From Mesorhizobium sp. (GTDB taxonomy: Bacteria > Pseudomonadota > Alphaproteobacteria > Rhizobiales > Rhizobiaceae), in contig SAQE01000006.1 in the NCBI GenBank assembly GCA_004020545.1, positions 69,157 to 133,156 of the forward strand: DNA of 64,000 nt. The letters are read 5' to 3'. This document shows positions 50,417 through 60,084 of the stretch, piece by piece. How positions within the stretch are numbered: the stretch's first letter is position 1; each line of letters opens with the position of its first letter. The notes under the pieces were generated by a model, which saw nothing but the letters and a program-made list of their open reading frames with translations, ran no database searches and was not told the DNA's origin. A program made the position numbers and the translations under genes.

Positions 50417-50440
50417 AAAAGCCCCGTTGCCGGGGCTTTT
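50417..50440 (-). terminator. Rho-independent terminator of clpA
   Basis: AAAAGCCCCG-TTGC-CGGGGCTTTT, a 10-bp perfect stem. On the minus strand, 18 bases after the clpA stop, it is followed by a run of T from the AAAAAA at 50415-50420. Symmetric enough to work in both directions. Confidence 0.85.
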
Positions 50441-50457
50441 CTCGATTTCCAGGCCGA

Positions 50458-52923
50458 TCAGCCCTTGCGGGGCAGTTGCGGCACCAGGCTGCGCTTGCCG
50501 CCGTCCTTGCCCTTCGGCTCCGGCTTGTGCGCCGCCGCCTTCCTGGCAACAGGCTTCTTCGCCGCCGCCTTCCTCGCTTTCGGCGCGTCCTCCGGCTCTT
50601 CCTTCTTCGGCTTCACCGGCGCTTCGTCGGCGAGCGACTCGAGCTTCAGGCCGGTCTCGCCGGTTTCCTTCTTCTCGACGGTGACGCGCACCGTGCCGCC
50701 CTTCTTCAATTTGCCGAACAGCACCTCGTCGGCCAGAGGCTTCTTGATGTGCTCCTGGATGACGCGGCCGAGCGGACGCGCGCCCATGCGTTCGTCATAG
50801 CCCTTATCGGCAAGCCAGGCGATCGCATCCGGCGACAGGTCGAAGGTGACGCCGCGCTCGGAGAGCTGCGCCTCGAGCTGCATGACGAACTTCTGCACCA
50901 CCTGATGGATCACCGGCACCGGCAGCGAGCCGAACGGGATGATCGCGTCGAGACGGTTGCGGAACTCCGGTGTGAACAGCCGGTTGATCGCCTCGACGTC
51001 GTCGCCTTCGCGCTTGGTCGAGCCGAAGCCGATCGCCGCGCGCTGAGCGTCCGACGCGCCCGCATTGGTCGTCATGATCAGGATGACGTTGCGGAAGTCG
51101 ATCTGCTTGCCGTTGTGGTCGGTCAGCTTACCGTGGTCCATCACCTGCAACAGGATGTTGAACAGGTCCGGATGCGCCTTCTCGACTTCGTCGAGCAAGA
51201 GCACGCAATGCGGATGCTGGTCGACACCGTCGGTCAACAGGCCGCCCTGGTCGAAGCCGACATAGCCGGGAGGCGCGCCGATCAGCCGCGAGACGGTGTG
51301 GCGCTCCATGTATTCCGACATGTCGAAGCGGATCAGCTCGACGCCGAGCGAGGCCGCGAGTTGCTTGGCAACTTCGGTCTTGCCGACGCCGGTCGGGCCT
51401 GAGAACAGGTAGGAGCCGATCGGCTTCTCCGGTTCGCGCAGGCCGGCCCGCGCCAGCTTGATCGCCGAGGTCAGCGCGGTGATCGCGGTGTCCTGGCCGT
51501 AGACCACGCGCTTCAGCTCGACGTCGAGGCCCTGCAGCACCTTCTCGTCGTCGGCCGAAACCGTCTTCGGCGGGATGCGGGCCATGGTGGCGATCGTTGC
51601 CTCGATTTCCTTGATGCCGATCGTCTTCTTGCGCTTGGCCTCCGGCACCAGCATCTGCGAGGCGCCGGTCTCGTCGATCACGTCGATCGCCTTGTCCGGC
51701 AGCTTGCGGTCGTTGATGTAGCGCGCCGAAAGCTCGACCGAAGCCTTGATCGCCTCGCTCGTGTAGCGGACCTTGTGGAACTCCTCGAAATAGGGCTTCA
51801 GGCCCTTCATGATCTCGATGGCGTCCGCGATGGTCGGCTCGTTGACGTCGATCTTCTGGAAGCGCCGCACCAGCGCGCGGTCCTTCTCGAAGAACTGGCG
51901 GAACTCCTTGTAGGTGGTCGAGCCGATGCAGCGGATGGCGCCGGACGAGAGCGCCGGCTTCAACAGGTTCGACGCATCCATGGCGCCGCCGGAGGTAGCC
52001 CCTGCCCCGATCACGGTGTGGATCTCGTCGATGAACAGCACCGCGCCGGGATAGTCCTCGAGCTCCTTGACCACCTGCTTCAGCCGTTCCTCGAAGTCGC
52101 CGCGGTAGCGGGTGCCGGCGAGCAGCGTGCCCATGTCGAGCGCGAAGATGGTGGCGTCCTGCAGCACCTCGGGCACGTCGCCCTCGACGATGCGCTTGGC
52201 AAGGCCCTCGGCGATCGCCGTCTTGCCGACGCCGGGGTCACCGACATAGAGCGGGTTGTTCTTGGAGCGGCGGCACAGCACCTGGATGGTGCGGTTGATC
52301 TCGCTCTCGCGGCCGATCAGCGGATCGATCTTGCCGGCCTTGGCCTTGTTGTTGAGGTTGATGCAATAGGCCGTCAGCGCGTCCTGCGGCTTCTTCTTGC
52401 CGCCGTCCTCCTGCGGCTCGGCGCCGTTCTGGCCGCCCTGTTCGTCCTCCGCGCCGCGCGGCGTGCGCGACTCCGAAGCGCCTGGGCGCTTGGCGATGCC
52501 GTGCGAGATGTAGTTGACCGCGTCGTAGCGGGTCATCTGCTGTTCCTGCAGGAAATAGGCGGCGTGGCTCTCGCGCTCGGCGAAGATGGCGACGAGCACA
52601 TTGGCACCGGACACTTCCTCGCGGCCGGACGACTGCACGTGGATGACGGCGCGCTGGATGACGCGCTGGAACCCCGCGGTCGGCTTGGAATCCTCGTCGT
52701 AACCGGTGACGAGATTGTCGAGCTCCGTGTCGATATAGGTGAGAACGGTATGCTTCAGCTCGTCGAGGTCGACGTTGCAGGCGCGCATCACGGCGGCCGC
52801 CTCGGTATCGTCGATGAGCGCAAGCAAGAGGTGTTCGAGCGTCGCATATTCATGGTGCCGCTCGTTGGCGAATGTCAGCGCCTGATGTAGCGCCTTTTCC
52901 AGGCCTTGGGAGAAAGCCGGCAT
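50458..52923 (-). CDS. clpA: ATP-dependent Clp protease ATP-binding subunit ClpA
   Basis: 821 residues. Unfoldase feeding ClpP; takes N-end-rule substrates from ClpS. N-terminal Clp repeat domain (about 1-145), first AAA+ (Walker [14 protein letters not shown] near 225, Walker [14 protein letters not shown]), second AAA+ ([13 protein letters not shown] near 500, [12 protein letters not shown]) and the D2-small domain. No middle coiled coil, so ClpA not ClpB. Unusual is a C-terminal Lys/Ala/Pro-rich tail of about 50 residues after LESLADEAP ([19 protein letters not shown]). clpS is six bases upstream. Confidence 0.97.
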   Translation of the reverse strand: MPAFSQGLEKALHQALTFANERHHEYATLEHLLLALIDDTEAAAVMRACNVDLDELKHTVLTYIDTELDNLVTGYDEDSKPTAGFQRVIQRAVIHVQSSGREEVSGANVLVAIFAERESHAAYFLQEQQMTRYDAVNYISHGIAKRPGASESRTPRGAEDEQGGQNGAEPQEDGGKKKPQDALTAYCINLNNKAKAGKIDPLIGRESEINRTIQVLCRRSKNNPLYVGDPGVGKTAIAEGLAKRIVEGDVPEVLQDATIFALDMGTLLAGTRYRGDFEERLKQVVKELEDYPGAVLFIDEIHTVIGAGATSGGAMDASNLLKPALSSGAIRCIGSTTYKEFRQFFEKDRALVRRFQKIDVNEPTIADAIEIMKGLKPYFEEFHKVRYTSEAIKASVELSARYINDRKLPDKAIDVIDETGASQMLVPEAKRKKTIGIKEIEATIATMARIPPKTVSADDEKVLQGLDVELKRVVYGQDTAITALTSAIKLARAGLREPEKPIGSYLFSGPTGVGKTEVAKQLAASLGVELIRFDMSEYMERHTVSRLIGAPPGYVGFDQGGLLTDGVDQHPHCVLLLDEVEKAHPDLFNILLQVMDHGKLTDHNGKQIDFRNVILIMTTNAGASDAQRAAIGFGSTKREGDDVEAINRLFTPEFRNRLDAIIPFGSLPVPVIHQVVQKFVMQLEAQLSERGVTFDLSPDAIAWLADKGYDERMGARPLGRVIQEHIKKPLADEVLFGKLKKGGTVRVTVEKKETGETGLKLESLADEAPVKPKKEEPEDAPKARKAAAKKPVARKAAAHKPEPKGKDGGKRSLVPQLPRKG

Positions 52924-52929
52924 GTTACC

Positions 52930-53256
52930 TCACTTCTTCTCCATCACGCATTGCAGCGGATGCTGATTCTGTCGGGCGAAATCCATGACCTGAGACACCT
53001 TGGTCTCGGCCACCTCGAATGTGTAGACCCCGCACTCGCCCACTCCATGATTGTGAACATGCAGCATGATGCGTGTGGCGGCCTCGCGGTCCTTCTGGAA
53101 AAAACGCTCCAGGACGTGAACCACGAACTCCATGGGAGTGTAGTCGTCGTTAAGGATGAGGACCCTGTAGAGGCTGGGCTTCTTGGTCTTGGTTTTGGTG
53201 CGCGTGATGACGGCTGTGCCGCGACCGGGATCGTTGCGGTCGCCGTCACTTTGCAT
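52930..53256 (-). CDS. clpS: ClpS adaptor
   Basis: 108 residues from ATG 53256 ([13 protein letters not shown]). Delivers N-degron substrates to ClpA. Core: [20 protein letters not shown] with the conserved N-D-D-x-[25 protein letters not shown] and the CVMEKK end. The flexible N-terminus has a Lys/Thr stretch (TKTKTKK). An in-frame ATG at 53334 would add 26 residues without family support. Confidence 0.95.
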   Translation of the reverse strand: MQSDGDRNDPGRGTAVITRTKTKTKKPSLYRVLILNDDYTPMEFVVHVLERFFQKDREAATRIMLHVHNHGVGECGVYTFEVAETKVSQVMDFARQNQHPLQCVMEKK

Positions 53257-53462
53257 TCGCACCACGCCTACCGTGGCAGTCAAACCGATCGTCACGTAGT
53301 CCTGCCTTTTCGAATCCTCATGCGAGTTCAACATGTAGGTCTTCGATGGCCGATTTTAAGCCCTTCTGTTTAGCTGACAATATGGCTAGGTGGGCAAACT
53401 TCAGCGATTTTCTCAATCGTGAATGCGGCAGGGCTCAGGCAGTTGCAGTCGCGCACGAAAAA

Positions 53463-53488
53463 ACCCGGCCGCGCTTCCGCGACCGGGT
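53463..53488 (-). terminator. Rho-independent terminator of the phasin gene
   Basis: ACCCGGtCGCG-GAAG-CGCGgCCGGGT on the minus strand (one mismatch in an 11-bp stem) followed by TTTTTT from the A-run at 53457-53463. About 46 bases after the phasin stop. Confidence 0.85.
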
Positions 53489-53533
53489 CCCTTTGACAGG
53501 CCGGTTGGCCTTATCGGGTATGATCGGGCGAAA

Positions 53534-53863
53534 TTACTTCGCCTTGGCGACGACCGATTCGAACGGCTTGTAGGCTTCCTTGGCGAGCTCGGCATAGAGA
53601 TTGCCGATCTTGCTGGCCTCGGCCACGAAGCTCTCGTAGCTCTGCTTGGCGTAGTCGGTCTGGATCTCGATGGCCTTCTCGATCGACTTGGCCGAGAACA
53701 GCTTCTCGACGGCGGCGCTGCCGGCCTCGAAGCTCTTCTTGGTGTATTCGCCGGCCTCGGTGGCGATTGCCTGCGCGCCCTTGGTGAGCGAGGCAAAGCT
53801 CTTCAGTCCGTTGTCGGCAAACTCCTTGCCGTATTTCGTGAAGTCCTCATAGGTCTGGGTCAT
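53534..53863 (-). CDS. Phasin family protein
   Basis: 109 residues from ATG 53863 (MTQTYEDFTKYGKEF). Almost all amphipathic helix with GLKSFASLTKGAQAIATEAGEYTKKSFEAG (in two halves) and KAIEIQTDYAKQSYESFVAEASKIGNLY in parts, the phasin_2 pattern; coats polyhydroxybutyrate granules or binds membranes. A highly symmetric TGCA-type operator lies 46-82 bases upstream, where the PHB repressor PhaR would be expected. Strong terminator downstream: monocistronic, probably abundant. Confidence 0.9.
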   Translation of the reverse strand: MTQTYEDFTKYGKEFADNGLKSFASLTKGAQAIATEAGEYTKKSFEAGSAAVEKLFSAKSIEKAIEIQTDYAKQSYESFVAEASKIGNLYAELAKEAYKPFESVVAKAK

Positions 53864-53908
53864 TTCACACTTCCCTTGGTTGAAACGCCCCATTTACCCC
53901 GGGCGCCC

Positions 53909-53945
53909 TTGTGCAATGCACCTCAATATATTGTGCATTGCACAA
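53909..53945 (-). promoter_or_regulatory. Double TGCA operator upstream of the phasin (possible PhaR site)
   Basis: TTGTGCAATGCAC (53909-53921) and GTGCATTGCACAA (53933-53945) form a perfect 13-bp inverted repeat around an 11-base AT-rich centre. Each arm is itself a dyad of TTGTGCA/TGCACAA half-sites with a one-base centre (right arm with neighbour base T). PhaR repressors of alphaproteobacteria bind TGC/GCA-rich dyads before phaP genes; identity as PhaR is inference. Confidence 0.65.
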
Positions 53946-54151
53946 AAGTCAAGATTCCCTTGAACCGCAAGGGGCCTGAAGCGCAGCAGCCGCTAAAATT
54001 CGAATAAACAGAGGCTCAAATCGCCAGAAAATGGTGAACGCGGCGGTTACCATAAACGGATTGGTAACGCTGACCGCGATAGCTTGGCTGGAAGCGAGGA
54101 AGGCACTCCCTTTGCCGCCTCCGGGGCAACGAAAATTCAGGGTAAGCAGCG

Positions 54152-55606
54152 GTGCGTCAGGCATTGTCGGGGTTCGTCTCCAAATCTTCATTCTCCATCA
54201 AGGCAGTCATGATCGCCGCGCTCGCGGTGACGATCGTCGCCGCCGATGCCGCATCGGCTCTTGCCGCCAAGTCCGCGGCCATCGTCGTCGATGCCAAGAC
54301 CGGCAAGGTGCTCTATTCGGCCGACGCCAACGGCCGGCGCTATCCGGCTTCGCTCACCAAGATGATGACGCTCTACCTCACCTTCGAGGCGCTGGCGAAG
54401 GGCAGGATCAGCAAGAACACGCCGGTGCCGTACTCGGCGCATGCCGCGTCCGAGCCGCCGACCAAGCTCGGCGTGCGCGCCGGCGGCTCGGTTCCGGTCG
54501 AGACGGCGATCCTCTCGATGGTAACCAAGTCGGCCAATGACTCGGCGACCGCGCTGGGCGAACTGTTGGGCGGAAGCGAAGACAATTTCGCCCGCATGAT
54601 GACCGCCAAGGCACGCCAGCTCGGCATGGACGGCACCGTATTCCGCAACGCCAACGGCCTGCCCGATCCCGGTCAGTTCACCACGGCGCATGACATGGCG
54701 ATGCTGGGCATCGCGCTCCGCGAGCACTTCCCGCAGTATTATGGCTATTTCTCGCAGCGCTCGTTCCTTTACGGCCGCCAGCGCATCAACGGCCACAACC
54801 GCCTGCTCGGCCGCATCAAGGGCGTAGACGGGATCAAGACCGGCTACACGCGCGCTTCCGGCTACAACCTGGTTTCCTCCGTCGCCGACGGCGATCGCCG
54901 CCTCGTCGCCGTGGTGATGGGTGGCGCTTCTGGCCGTAGCCGCGACAACCAGATGGCCTCGCTGATCAACACCTATCTGCCGCGCACCTCAACCCGCGGC
55001 GGCGGCAATCTGATCGCCAAGGCGGCTGGCGACAATCCGATCAAGGCTTTGGCCAAGGTCTTCCTGCCGAAGCATGACGCGCCGACCCCGGATGAAAAGC
55101 CGGCTGTCGAAGACACCGAAGTCGCGTCGGCCGACGACAATGCGCCGGCCGCCGAGGAAACCAGGCCGGTGATCCAGGTCAGGAAGGTGAAGACGGTTGC
55201 CGTGGCAGCCATGGCTCCGGCACCCGCGCCCCAGGAAACCGAATCGCAGACCGAAACCCCATCACAGACCGAAAGCACATCGCAGACCGTCGCCGCCTAC
55301 GCCGAACCGGCGCCTGCGGCCGCGCCGGCCGTCGATCCGGTCAAGACTTCGTCCGTGCCGTCGGGATGGGTGGTGCAGGTCGCCTCCTCGCCGACGCAAT
55401 CGGGGGCTCAGGCCCTGCTGAACAAGACAAGCAAGCAGGCGCCGAAGGTCCTGGCGGATGCCTCGGGCTTCACGGTCGCGTTCGACAAGGATGGCGTCAC
55501 CTACTACCGCGCCCGTTTCGGCGGGTTCGGCTCGAAGGACGCAGCCTGGAAGGCCTGCGATGCCCTGAAGCGAAAGAAGATCTCGTGCTACGCCGTCCAG
55601 CAATAG
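54152..55606 (+). CDS. D-alanyl-D-alanine carboxypeptidase (S11) with SPOR domain
   Basis: 484 residues. Trims the terminal D-Ala of peptidoglycan stem peptides in the periplasm. GTG start at 54152 with an AGGGTAAG ribosome-binding site; signal peptide with a helix around 18-38, cut near ALA. Penicillin-binding motifs: SLTK (about 67), SAN (about 129) and KTG (about 231). Then a low-complexity Pro/Ala/Thr/Gln stretch (about 310-400, repeated SQTE) and a C-terminal SPOR domain (WVVQVASSPTQSGAQALL) that binds denuded septal glycan, targeting it to the division site. Confidence 0.94.
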   Translation: MRQALSGFVSKSSFSIKAVMIAALAVTIVAADAASALAAKSAAIVVDAKTGKVLYSADANGRRYPASLTKMMTLYLTFEALAKGRISKNTPVPYSAHAASEPPTKLGVRAGGSVPVETAILSMVTKSANDSATALGELLGGSEDNFARMMTAKARQLGMDGTVFRNANGLPDPGQFTTAHDMAMLGIALREHFPQYYGYFSQRSFLYGRQRINGHNRLLGRIKGVDGIKTGYTRASGYNLVSSVADGDRRLVAVVMGGASGRSRDNQMASLINTYLPRTSTRGGGNLIAKAAGDNPIKALAKVFLPKHDAPTPDEKPAVEDTEVASADDNAPAAEETRPVIQVRKVKTVAVAAMAPAPAPQETESQTETPSQTESTSQTVAAYAEPAPAAAPAVDPVKTSSVPSGWVVQVASSPTQSGAQALLNKTSKQAPKVLADASGFTVAFDKDGVTYYRARFGGFGSKDAAWKACDALKRKKISCYAVQQ

Positions 55607-55647
55607 GCGGCTTTTGAAACTCCGGGAAAGTTCAGCGTCGAAGGAGA

Positions 55648-56346
55648 CTAGTCGTGATTGGAGAGCAAGACGTCCTTGGCTTCATTGATTCGCGCCGCCA
55701 GGACAGACGTGCCGCCGACATCGGCGTTCAGGCGCTGCATCAGGCGGCGGTGCGCCTTGCGGATATCCGCCGCGGCAGCCCCCGCTTCAAGACCAAGGAT
55801 CTTGTAGGCCTCCTCCTTAGTCATGGCGCCCGCACCTGGCGCAATACGCAGCCCTTCGCCACTGTCCGGCTGCGCGTCCTTGCGCCAAATGGGAAAACGG
55901 CCGTCAAGATACGTCTCTAAGAGCTGGCGGCTCTCCGGATCGGGTCGCAGTTCCGCGTGGAGTTGCTGCAGGTCCGCGATCCCCATCGCGCCCAGCATTT
56001 TGCCCTCATAATGGCCGGCCAGGACGAGACCCTCCAGTTTGCCGCTGTCGTGGTCGAGGTCCATTTCGAGAGCCGCGGTGCGCACGGTCGAGCGTTTTGC
56101 CGCGGCAGGCTTCGGCGGTGGCCGTCTCGCTCGCAGCCATGCATACCAGCCGGCCGCCGCAACCATGAGCAGGCCGCCGATGCTGCTGCGGCCGACGACG
56201 AGCATCGTCGCGCCGAACACGCCCAACAGCGCGGGTCCAAGTGTTCTAAGACTGTCCGCCATCCTGGCGGCATCGGCGCGCACGAAGATTGTCGCGACGC
56301 CGAAAAGCACCAGAAGCAAAGCCGCCAATGCGATGATCACGCCCAT
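55648..56346 (-). CDS. Membrane J-domain-like protein lacking the HPD motif
   Basis: 232 residues. Two N-terminal membrane spans (about 2-22 and 38-66), a linker with TAALEMDLDHDSGKLEGLVLAGHYEG (in parts), and a C-terminal J-like domain (about 178-232): KEEAYKILGLEAGAAAADIRKAHRRL and INEAKDVLL. The loop that in DnaJ proteins is HPD reads N-A-D (LNADVGG), so stimulation of a DnaK ATPase is doubtful. Related TIM14/Pam18-like and DnaJ-like proteins of alphaproteobacteria have this membrane plan. ATG 56346 (MGVIIALAAL) is chosen over the longer frame. Confidence 0.8.
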   Translation of the reverse strand: MGVIIALAALLLVLFGVATIFVRADAARMADSLRTLGPALLGVFGATMLVVGRSSIGGLLMVAAAGWYAWLRARRPPPKPAAAKRSTVRTAALEMDLDHDSGKLEGLVLAGHYEGKMLGAMGIADLQQLHAELRPDPESRQLLETYLDGRFPIWRKDAQPDSGEGLRIAPGAGAMTKEEAYKILGLEAGAAAADIRKAHRRLMQRLNADVGGTSVLAARINEAKDVLLSNHD

Positions 56347-56470
56347 CGGTTTGCACCGCCACGCAGATGATTGTGCATGGAAATCAAGATGTGGCGCAGG
56401 TGCCGCTCTTGCAAGTCCCACACCGATCCAGCCGAAGGGCCAGCGACGGAAACGTCTGGTTTAACTTGGA

Positions 56471-56908
56471 TTAAAGCAGCCCCAGTTCGGCGAGTTCCAG
56501 CCGCAATTTCGGCGGCATCTCGGCCAATGCAGCCTTGCCCTTGCCGAGATCGACCGGGGCATCGGAAGGTTTGAGATAGCGCCAGCCCTGGAAGGCGCGG
56601 CGCGGCTGCCAATCGGTGCGCACAACTTCGGGGTCGAGCACCAGATGGCAGCGGCCTATGCCTTCATCGTCGACGAAGGGCCGGATTTCGGTGATCAGCT
56701 GGCGGCACTGCACATTGCCCTTGATCACCCAATAGAGCGAGCCGCCATTGGTGATCTCGTTGCTGCGCGTCGGCACCATGCGGGTGGTGTGCCAGTGCTC
56801 GGCCGGCTCGCCGGCGCGACGCCGCTCGTCGAGACGAAAGGCAATCCACTCTTCCAGATCCTCGATGCTGTCGCAGCCGACGCAGAGCTTGATGAGATTG
56901 AGAGACAT
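56471..56908 (-). CDS. DUF1489 protein
   Basis: 145 residues from ATG 56908 (MSLNLIKLCVGCDSIEDLEEW). Conserved HTTRMVPTRSNEITNGGSLYWVIKG in parts, CRQLITEIRPF and RAFQGWRYLKPSDAP. A family nearly confined to alphaproteobacteria, with no known function; the HTTRxxP and GSLYWVIKG motifs suggest RNA or nucleotide binding only by guess. Confidence 0.88.
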   Translation of the reverse strand: MSLNLIKLCVGCDSIEDLEEWIAFRLDERRRAGEPAEHWHTTRMVPTRSNEITNGGSLYWVIKGNVQCRQLITEIRPFVDDEGIGRCHLVLDPEVVRTDWQPRRAFQGWRYLKPSDAPVDLGKGKAALAEMPPKLRLELAELGLL

Positions 56909-56980
56909 GACCCAAGATGTAGCCACGAAGGCTAAAGCGTCAACGCCCGGAGTGGCTTCTCCACAAGGCCAGTCGGCTCC

Positions 56981-58384
56981 TCAGCATTCGACCACATTGA
57001 CAGCCAGCCCGCCGAGGCTGGTCTCCTTGTACTTCTCGTTCATGTCGAGGCCGGTCTGGCGCATGGTCTCGATCGCCGCGTCGAGCGGGACGAAATGCGT
57101 GCCGTCGCCCTTGATGGCGAGCGAAGCGGCGGTGACCGCCTTGACCGCGCCCAGCGCATTGCGCTCGATGCATGGCACCTGCACCAGTCCGCCGACGGGA
57201 TCGCAGGTCATGCCGAGATGATGCTCGAGCGCGATCTCGGCGGCGTTCTCGACCTGCTCCGGCGTGCCGCCCATGACGGCGCAAAGGCCCGCAGCGGCCA
57301 TCGCCGAGGCCGAACCCACCTCACCCTGGCAGCCGACCTCGGCGCCGGAGATCGAGGCGTTGGACTTGATGATGCCGCCGACGGCGGCCGCGGTGAGCAG
57401 GAAGTCGCGAATGCTCGGCTGATCGGCTTCGGGATGGAAATGCAGCCAGTAGCGCAGCACCGCAGGCAGAGTGCCGGCGGCGCCATTGGTCGGCGCGGTT
57501 ACTACCCGTCCGCCGGCGGCGTTCTCCTCGTTGACCGCCATGGCATAGATCGACAGCCAGTCATTGGCGAGCAGGGGATTGGGCCGGTTCTGCTGCCACT
57601 GTTCCTGCAGCTTGTCATGCAACTGGCGCGCGCGGCGGCGCACCTTCAGCCCGCCCGGCATGATGCCGTCCTGCGACAGGCCGCGGTCGATGCAGCCCTT
57701 CATGGCGCTCCAGATCGCGTCGAGGCCGGTGTCGAGCTCCTCGCGCGACATGTGCTTCTCCTCGTTGGCGCGCTTCATCTCGGCGATGGAAAGCTCGCTC
57801 TTGGCCGCCATCGCCAGCATCTCGGCGGCGTTCTTGAACGGATAAGGCACTTTCTTGCCCTCGGTCGTCACCGAGCCCTTGGCCTTCATGCGCTGCAATT
57901 CTTCCTCGGAAACGACGAAGCCGCCGCCGATCGAATAATAGATGCGCTTGAGCAGCAGCCGGTCGGACGCGTCATAGGCGTAGAAGGCCATGCCGTTGGC
58001 GTGGCCGGTCAGCGGCGTCTTGCGGTCGAGCACAAGGTCCCTGGCGGGGTCGAATCGATAGGTCGGATGTCCAGGCGGCGAAATCCGCTTCTCCGCGCCG
58101 ATGCGGGTGACGATGCCGTCCGCTTCGTCCGGATCGACCGTCTGCGGCGTCTCGCCGGCCAGGCCGAGGATGACGGCGCGGTCCGAGCCATGGCCGATGC
58201 CGGTGTAGGCAAGAGAGCCATGCAGGCTGGCGCCGATGCGATCGACCTTGACGCCGGCCGGGCGCGGCCAGTCGTCGGCGAGGATTTCGTCGAGGAAGCG
58301 GCGCGCAGCCGTCATCGGCCCCATCGTATGCGAGCTCGATGGGCCGATGCCGATCTTGAACAGGTCGAAAACCGAAAGGAACAC
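56981..58384 (-). CDS. sdaA: L-serine ammonia-lyase (iron-sulfur, single chain)
   Basis: 467 residues. Deaminates serine to pyruvate. The N-terminal regulatory-like beta half ([22 protein letters not shown]-grasp-independent) is fused to the alpha half with 4Fe-4S cysteines in [27 protein letters not shown]. Start is GTG at 58384 with an AGGAGG ribosome-binding site about nine bases upstream; the frame reaches 58411 but adds nothing. Divergent from DUF599. Confidence 0.94.
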   Translation of the reverse strand: MFLSVFDLFKIGIGPSSSHTMGPMTAARRFLDEILADDWPRPAGVKVDRIGASLHGSLAYTGIGHGSDRAVILGLAGETPQTVDPDEADGIVTRIGAEKRISPPGHPTYRFDPARDLVLDRKTPLTGHANGMAFYAYDASDRLLLKRIYYSIGGGFVVSEEELQRMKAKGSVTTEGKKVPYPFKNAAEMLAMAAKSELSIAEMKRANEEKHMSREELDTGLDAIWSAMKGCIDRGLSQDGIMPGGLKVRRRARQLHDKLQEQWQQNRPNPLLANDWLSIYAMAVNEENAAGGRVVTAPTNGAAGTLPAVLRYWLHFHPEADQPSIRDFLLTAAAVGGIIKSNASISGAEVGCQGEVGSASAMAAAGLCAVMGGTPEQVENAAEIALEHHLGMTCDPVGGLVQVPCIERNALGAVKAVTAASLAIKGDGTHFVPLDAAIETMRQTGLDMNEKYKETSLGGLAVNVVEC

Positions 58385-58560
58385 GCGCCGTTGCCTCCTG
58401 AGGCCGTCCAAAATTCACATATAGGAATTCGCATGATGTTTTCCGCTGTTTTGCGTGCCGCGGCGCGGCATCTGCCGACCTTGTTTGCTCCGGCAGCGAC
58501 ATCCTCAGATGCTTGCTTGCGCCCGTCGAAGCGCCCACCAGGCCTATGGTAGAAGAATGC

Positions 58561-59280
58561 ATGGGCGATTCCATCCATCTTTCGGCGGCCGATCTGGCGG
58601 CACTGGCTTTCTTCCTGGTCGTCTGGGTGCTGCACACGCTGGCCTCGGACGGCAAGCTCGTCAGCCGCGTGTCGCTGACGACGGCGATGAACGCCCAGCG
58701 CGAAGCCTGGATGCGCAACATGGCTGAGCGCGAGGTGCGCATCGTCGACACCGCCATCATGAACGGGCTGCAGCAAGGCACCGCCTTTTTCGCCTCGAGC
58801 TCGCTGATCGCGCTCGGCGGCTGCTTCGCCCTGCTCGGCGCATCCGACCGGGTGCTCCAGGTGCTGGCCGAGCTGCCGTTCGGCGCGGCCTCGTCACACG
58901 AAACCTTCCAGACCAAGGTGTTCGGGCTGGTGCTGATCCTCGCCTTCGCTTTCTTCAAGTTCGGCTGGGCTTACCGGCTCTTCAACTATTGCTCGATCCT
59001 TATCGGCGCGGTGCCGATCCCGCATGGCGAGGCCTCGCGCAACCCCCTGAGCGAAACGGCTGTGTGGCGGGCGACGCGCATGAACGTGCTCGCCGGCAAG
59101 CATTTCAACTCCGGCCTGCGCGCCGTGTTCTTCTCGATCGGCTATCTCGGCTGGTTCGTCGACCCGGTCGTCTTCGTGCTCTCGACGCTGGTGCTTCTGG
59201 CGGTCCTGGTGCGCCGGCAGTTCTTCTCGGCCGCGCGCCAGGCAGTGCTCGGTCAGCCGCCCGGCCCGGGAAAAGGCTGA
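58561..59280 (+). CDS. DUF599 membrane protein
   Basis: 239 residues, four or five membrane spans. Pattern of DUF599: LHTLASDGKLVSRVSLTTAMNAQREAWM in parts, RIVDTAIMNGLQQGTAFFASSSL, RLFNYCSILIGAVP and HFNSGLRAVFFSIGYLGWF. Unknown function. Starts tested: 58549 (MVEEC) and 58561 (MGDS); 58561 is closer to the family. Its end overlaps the convergent ydcF-like gene by 28 bases. Confidence 0.88.
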   Translation: MGDSIHLSAADLAALAFFLVVWVLHTLASDGKLVSRVSLTTAMNAQREAWMRNMAEREVRIVDTAIMNGLQQGTAFFASSSLIALGGCFALLGASDRVLQVLAELPFGAASSHETFQTKVFGLVLILAFAFFKFGWAYRLFNYCSILIGAVPIPHGEASRNPLSETAVWRATRMNVLAGKHFNSGLRAVFFSIGYLGWFVDPVVFVLSTLVLLAVLVRRQFFSAARQAVLGQPPGPGKG

Positions 59281-60047
59281 TCAATGCGGCCGGCGAGCCA
59301 GTAGGCGATGAGCCCGATCCATTCACGAACCGCTTTCGTGGTGATTTCCAGATTGTCGCCGGGACTTGTGCGGTAGAGGCGTTCTTTGCCCGTGGTCCAA
59401 TAGTCGACAGGCCAGGGAACGGTAGGAAAGCCGGCCTTGTCGAACAGCGCCTTGGCGCGCGGCATGTGAAAAGCCGACGTGACGAGCAGCCAGGTCTCGC
59501 CCGGTTTCGGCATCACCAGCCTCTTGGTGAAGACGGCATTCTCGTAAGTGGTGCGTGATTTGTTCTCCAGGATCAGGCGGTCTGCGCCTACCCCGAGCGC
59601 TGTGAGCAGGCGCGGAGCGGCGTCCGCATCGCCCTCGCCTTCGCCGATCATTTCGAGCGGACCGCCGGTGACGACGACTTTTGCCGTCGGGAACCGCCGA
59701 GCCAGCACCGCCGCCTCGACGAGGCGGTCTCCGCTGGCATTCAATTCATAGCCGCCCCGCACGATATTGACCGCACCGTCCATGGCGCCTCCTAGCACGA
59801 CGATACCGTCAACCTTTGCCGGAAGCGGAGGTCTTGGGAAGCGCTCTTCCAGGGGATTGAGCATCATCACGCCAATCGACGACCATGTCGAAAGCGCAAG
59901 GATGACAAAGGCAAGAACGCTGCCTGAGGCTGCCAATCGCCGCCGGCCGAACATGCCGGCAACCAAGCCTGCCAGCAGCAGGAAGATCGCCAGGTTGAGC
60001 GGCCTGGCGACAAACCAAAAGAGCTTCGAGAGGAAGAAGAACATCAC
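59253..60047 (-). CDS. YdcF/ElyC family (DUF218) membrane protein
   Basis: 264 residues. Two N-terminal spans (about 1-30 and 36-60), then a periplasmic DUF218 domain: GIVVLGGAMDGAVNIVRGG, KVVVTGGPLEMIG, ILENKSRTTYENAVFTK and LLVTSAFHMPRAKALFDKAGF in parts. E. coli ElyC acts in undecaprenyl-phosphate or envelope stress; here the role is inferred only by family. Downstream of gatA by 37 bases. Confidence 0.9.
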   Translation of the reverse strand: MMFFFLSKLFWFVARPLNLAIFLLLAGLVAGMFGRRRLAASGSVLAFVILALSTWSSIGVMMLNPLEERFPRPPLPAKVDGIVVLGGAMDGAVNIVRGGYELNASGDRLVEAAVLARRFPTAKVVVTGGPLEMIGEGEGDADAAPRLLTALGVGADRLILENKSRTTYENAVFTKRLVMPKPGETWLLVTSAFHMPRAKALFDKAGFPTVPWPVDYWTTGKERLYRTSPGDNLEITTKAVREWIGLIAYWLAGRIDQPFPGPGG

Positions 60048-60084
60048 TCACCCGCTGGGCCGGCATGGACCCCGATGACTGAGC

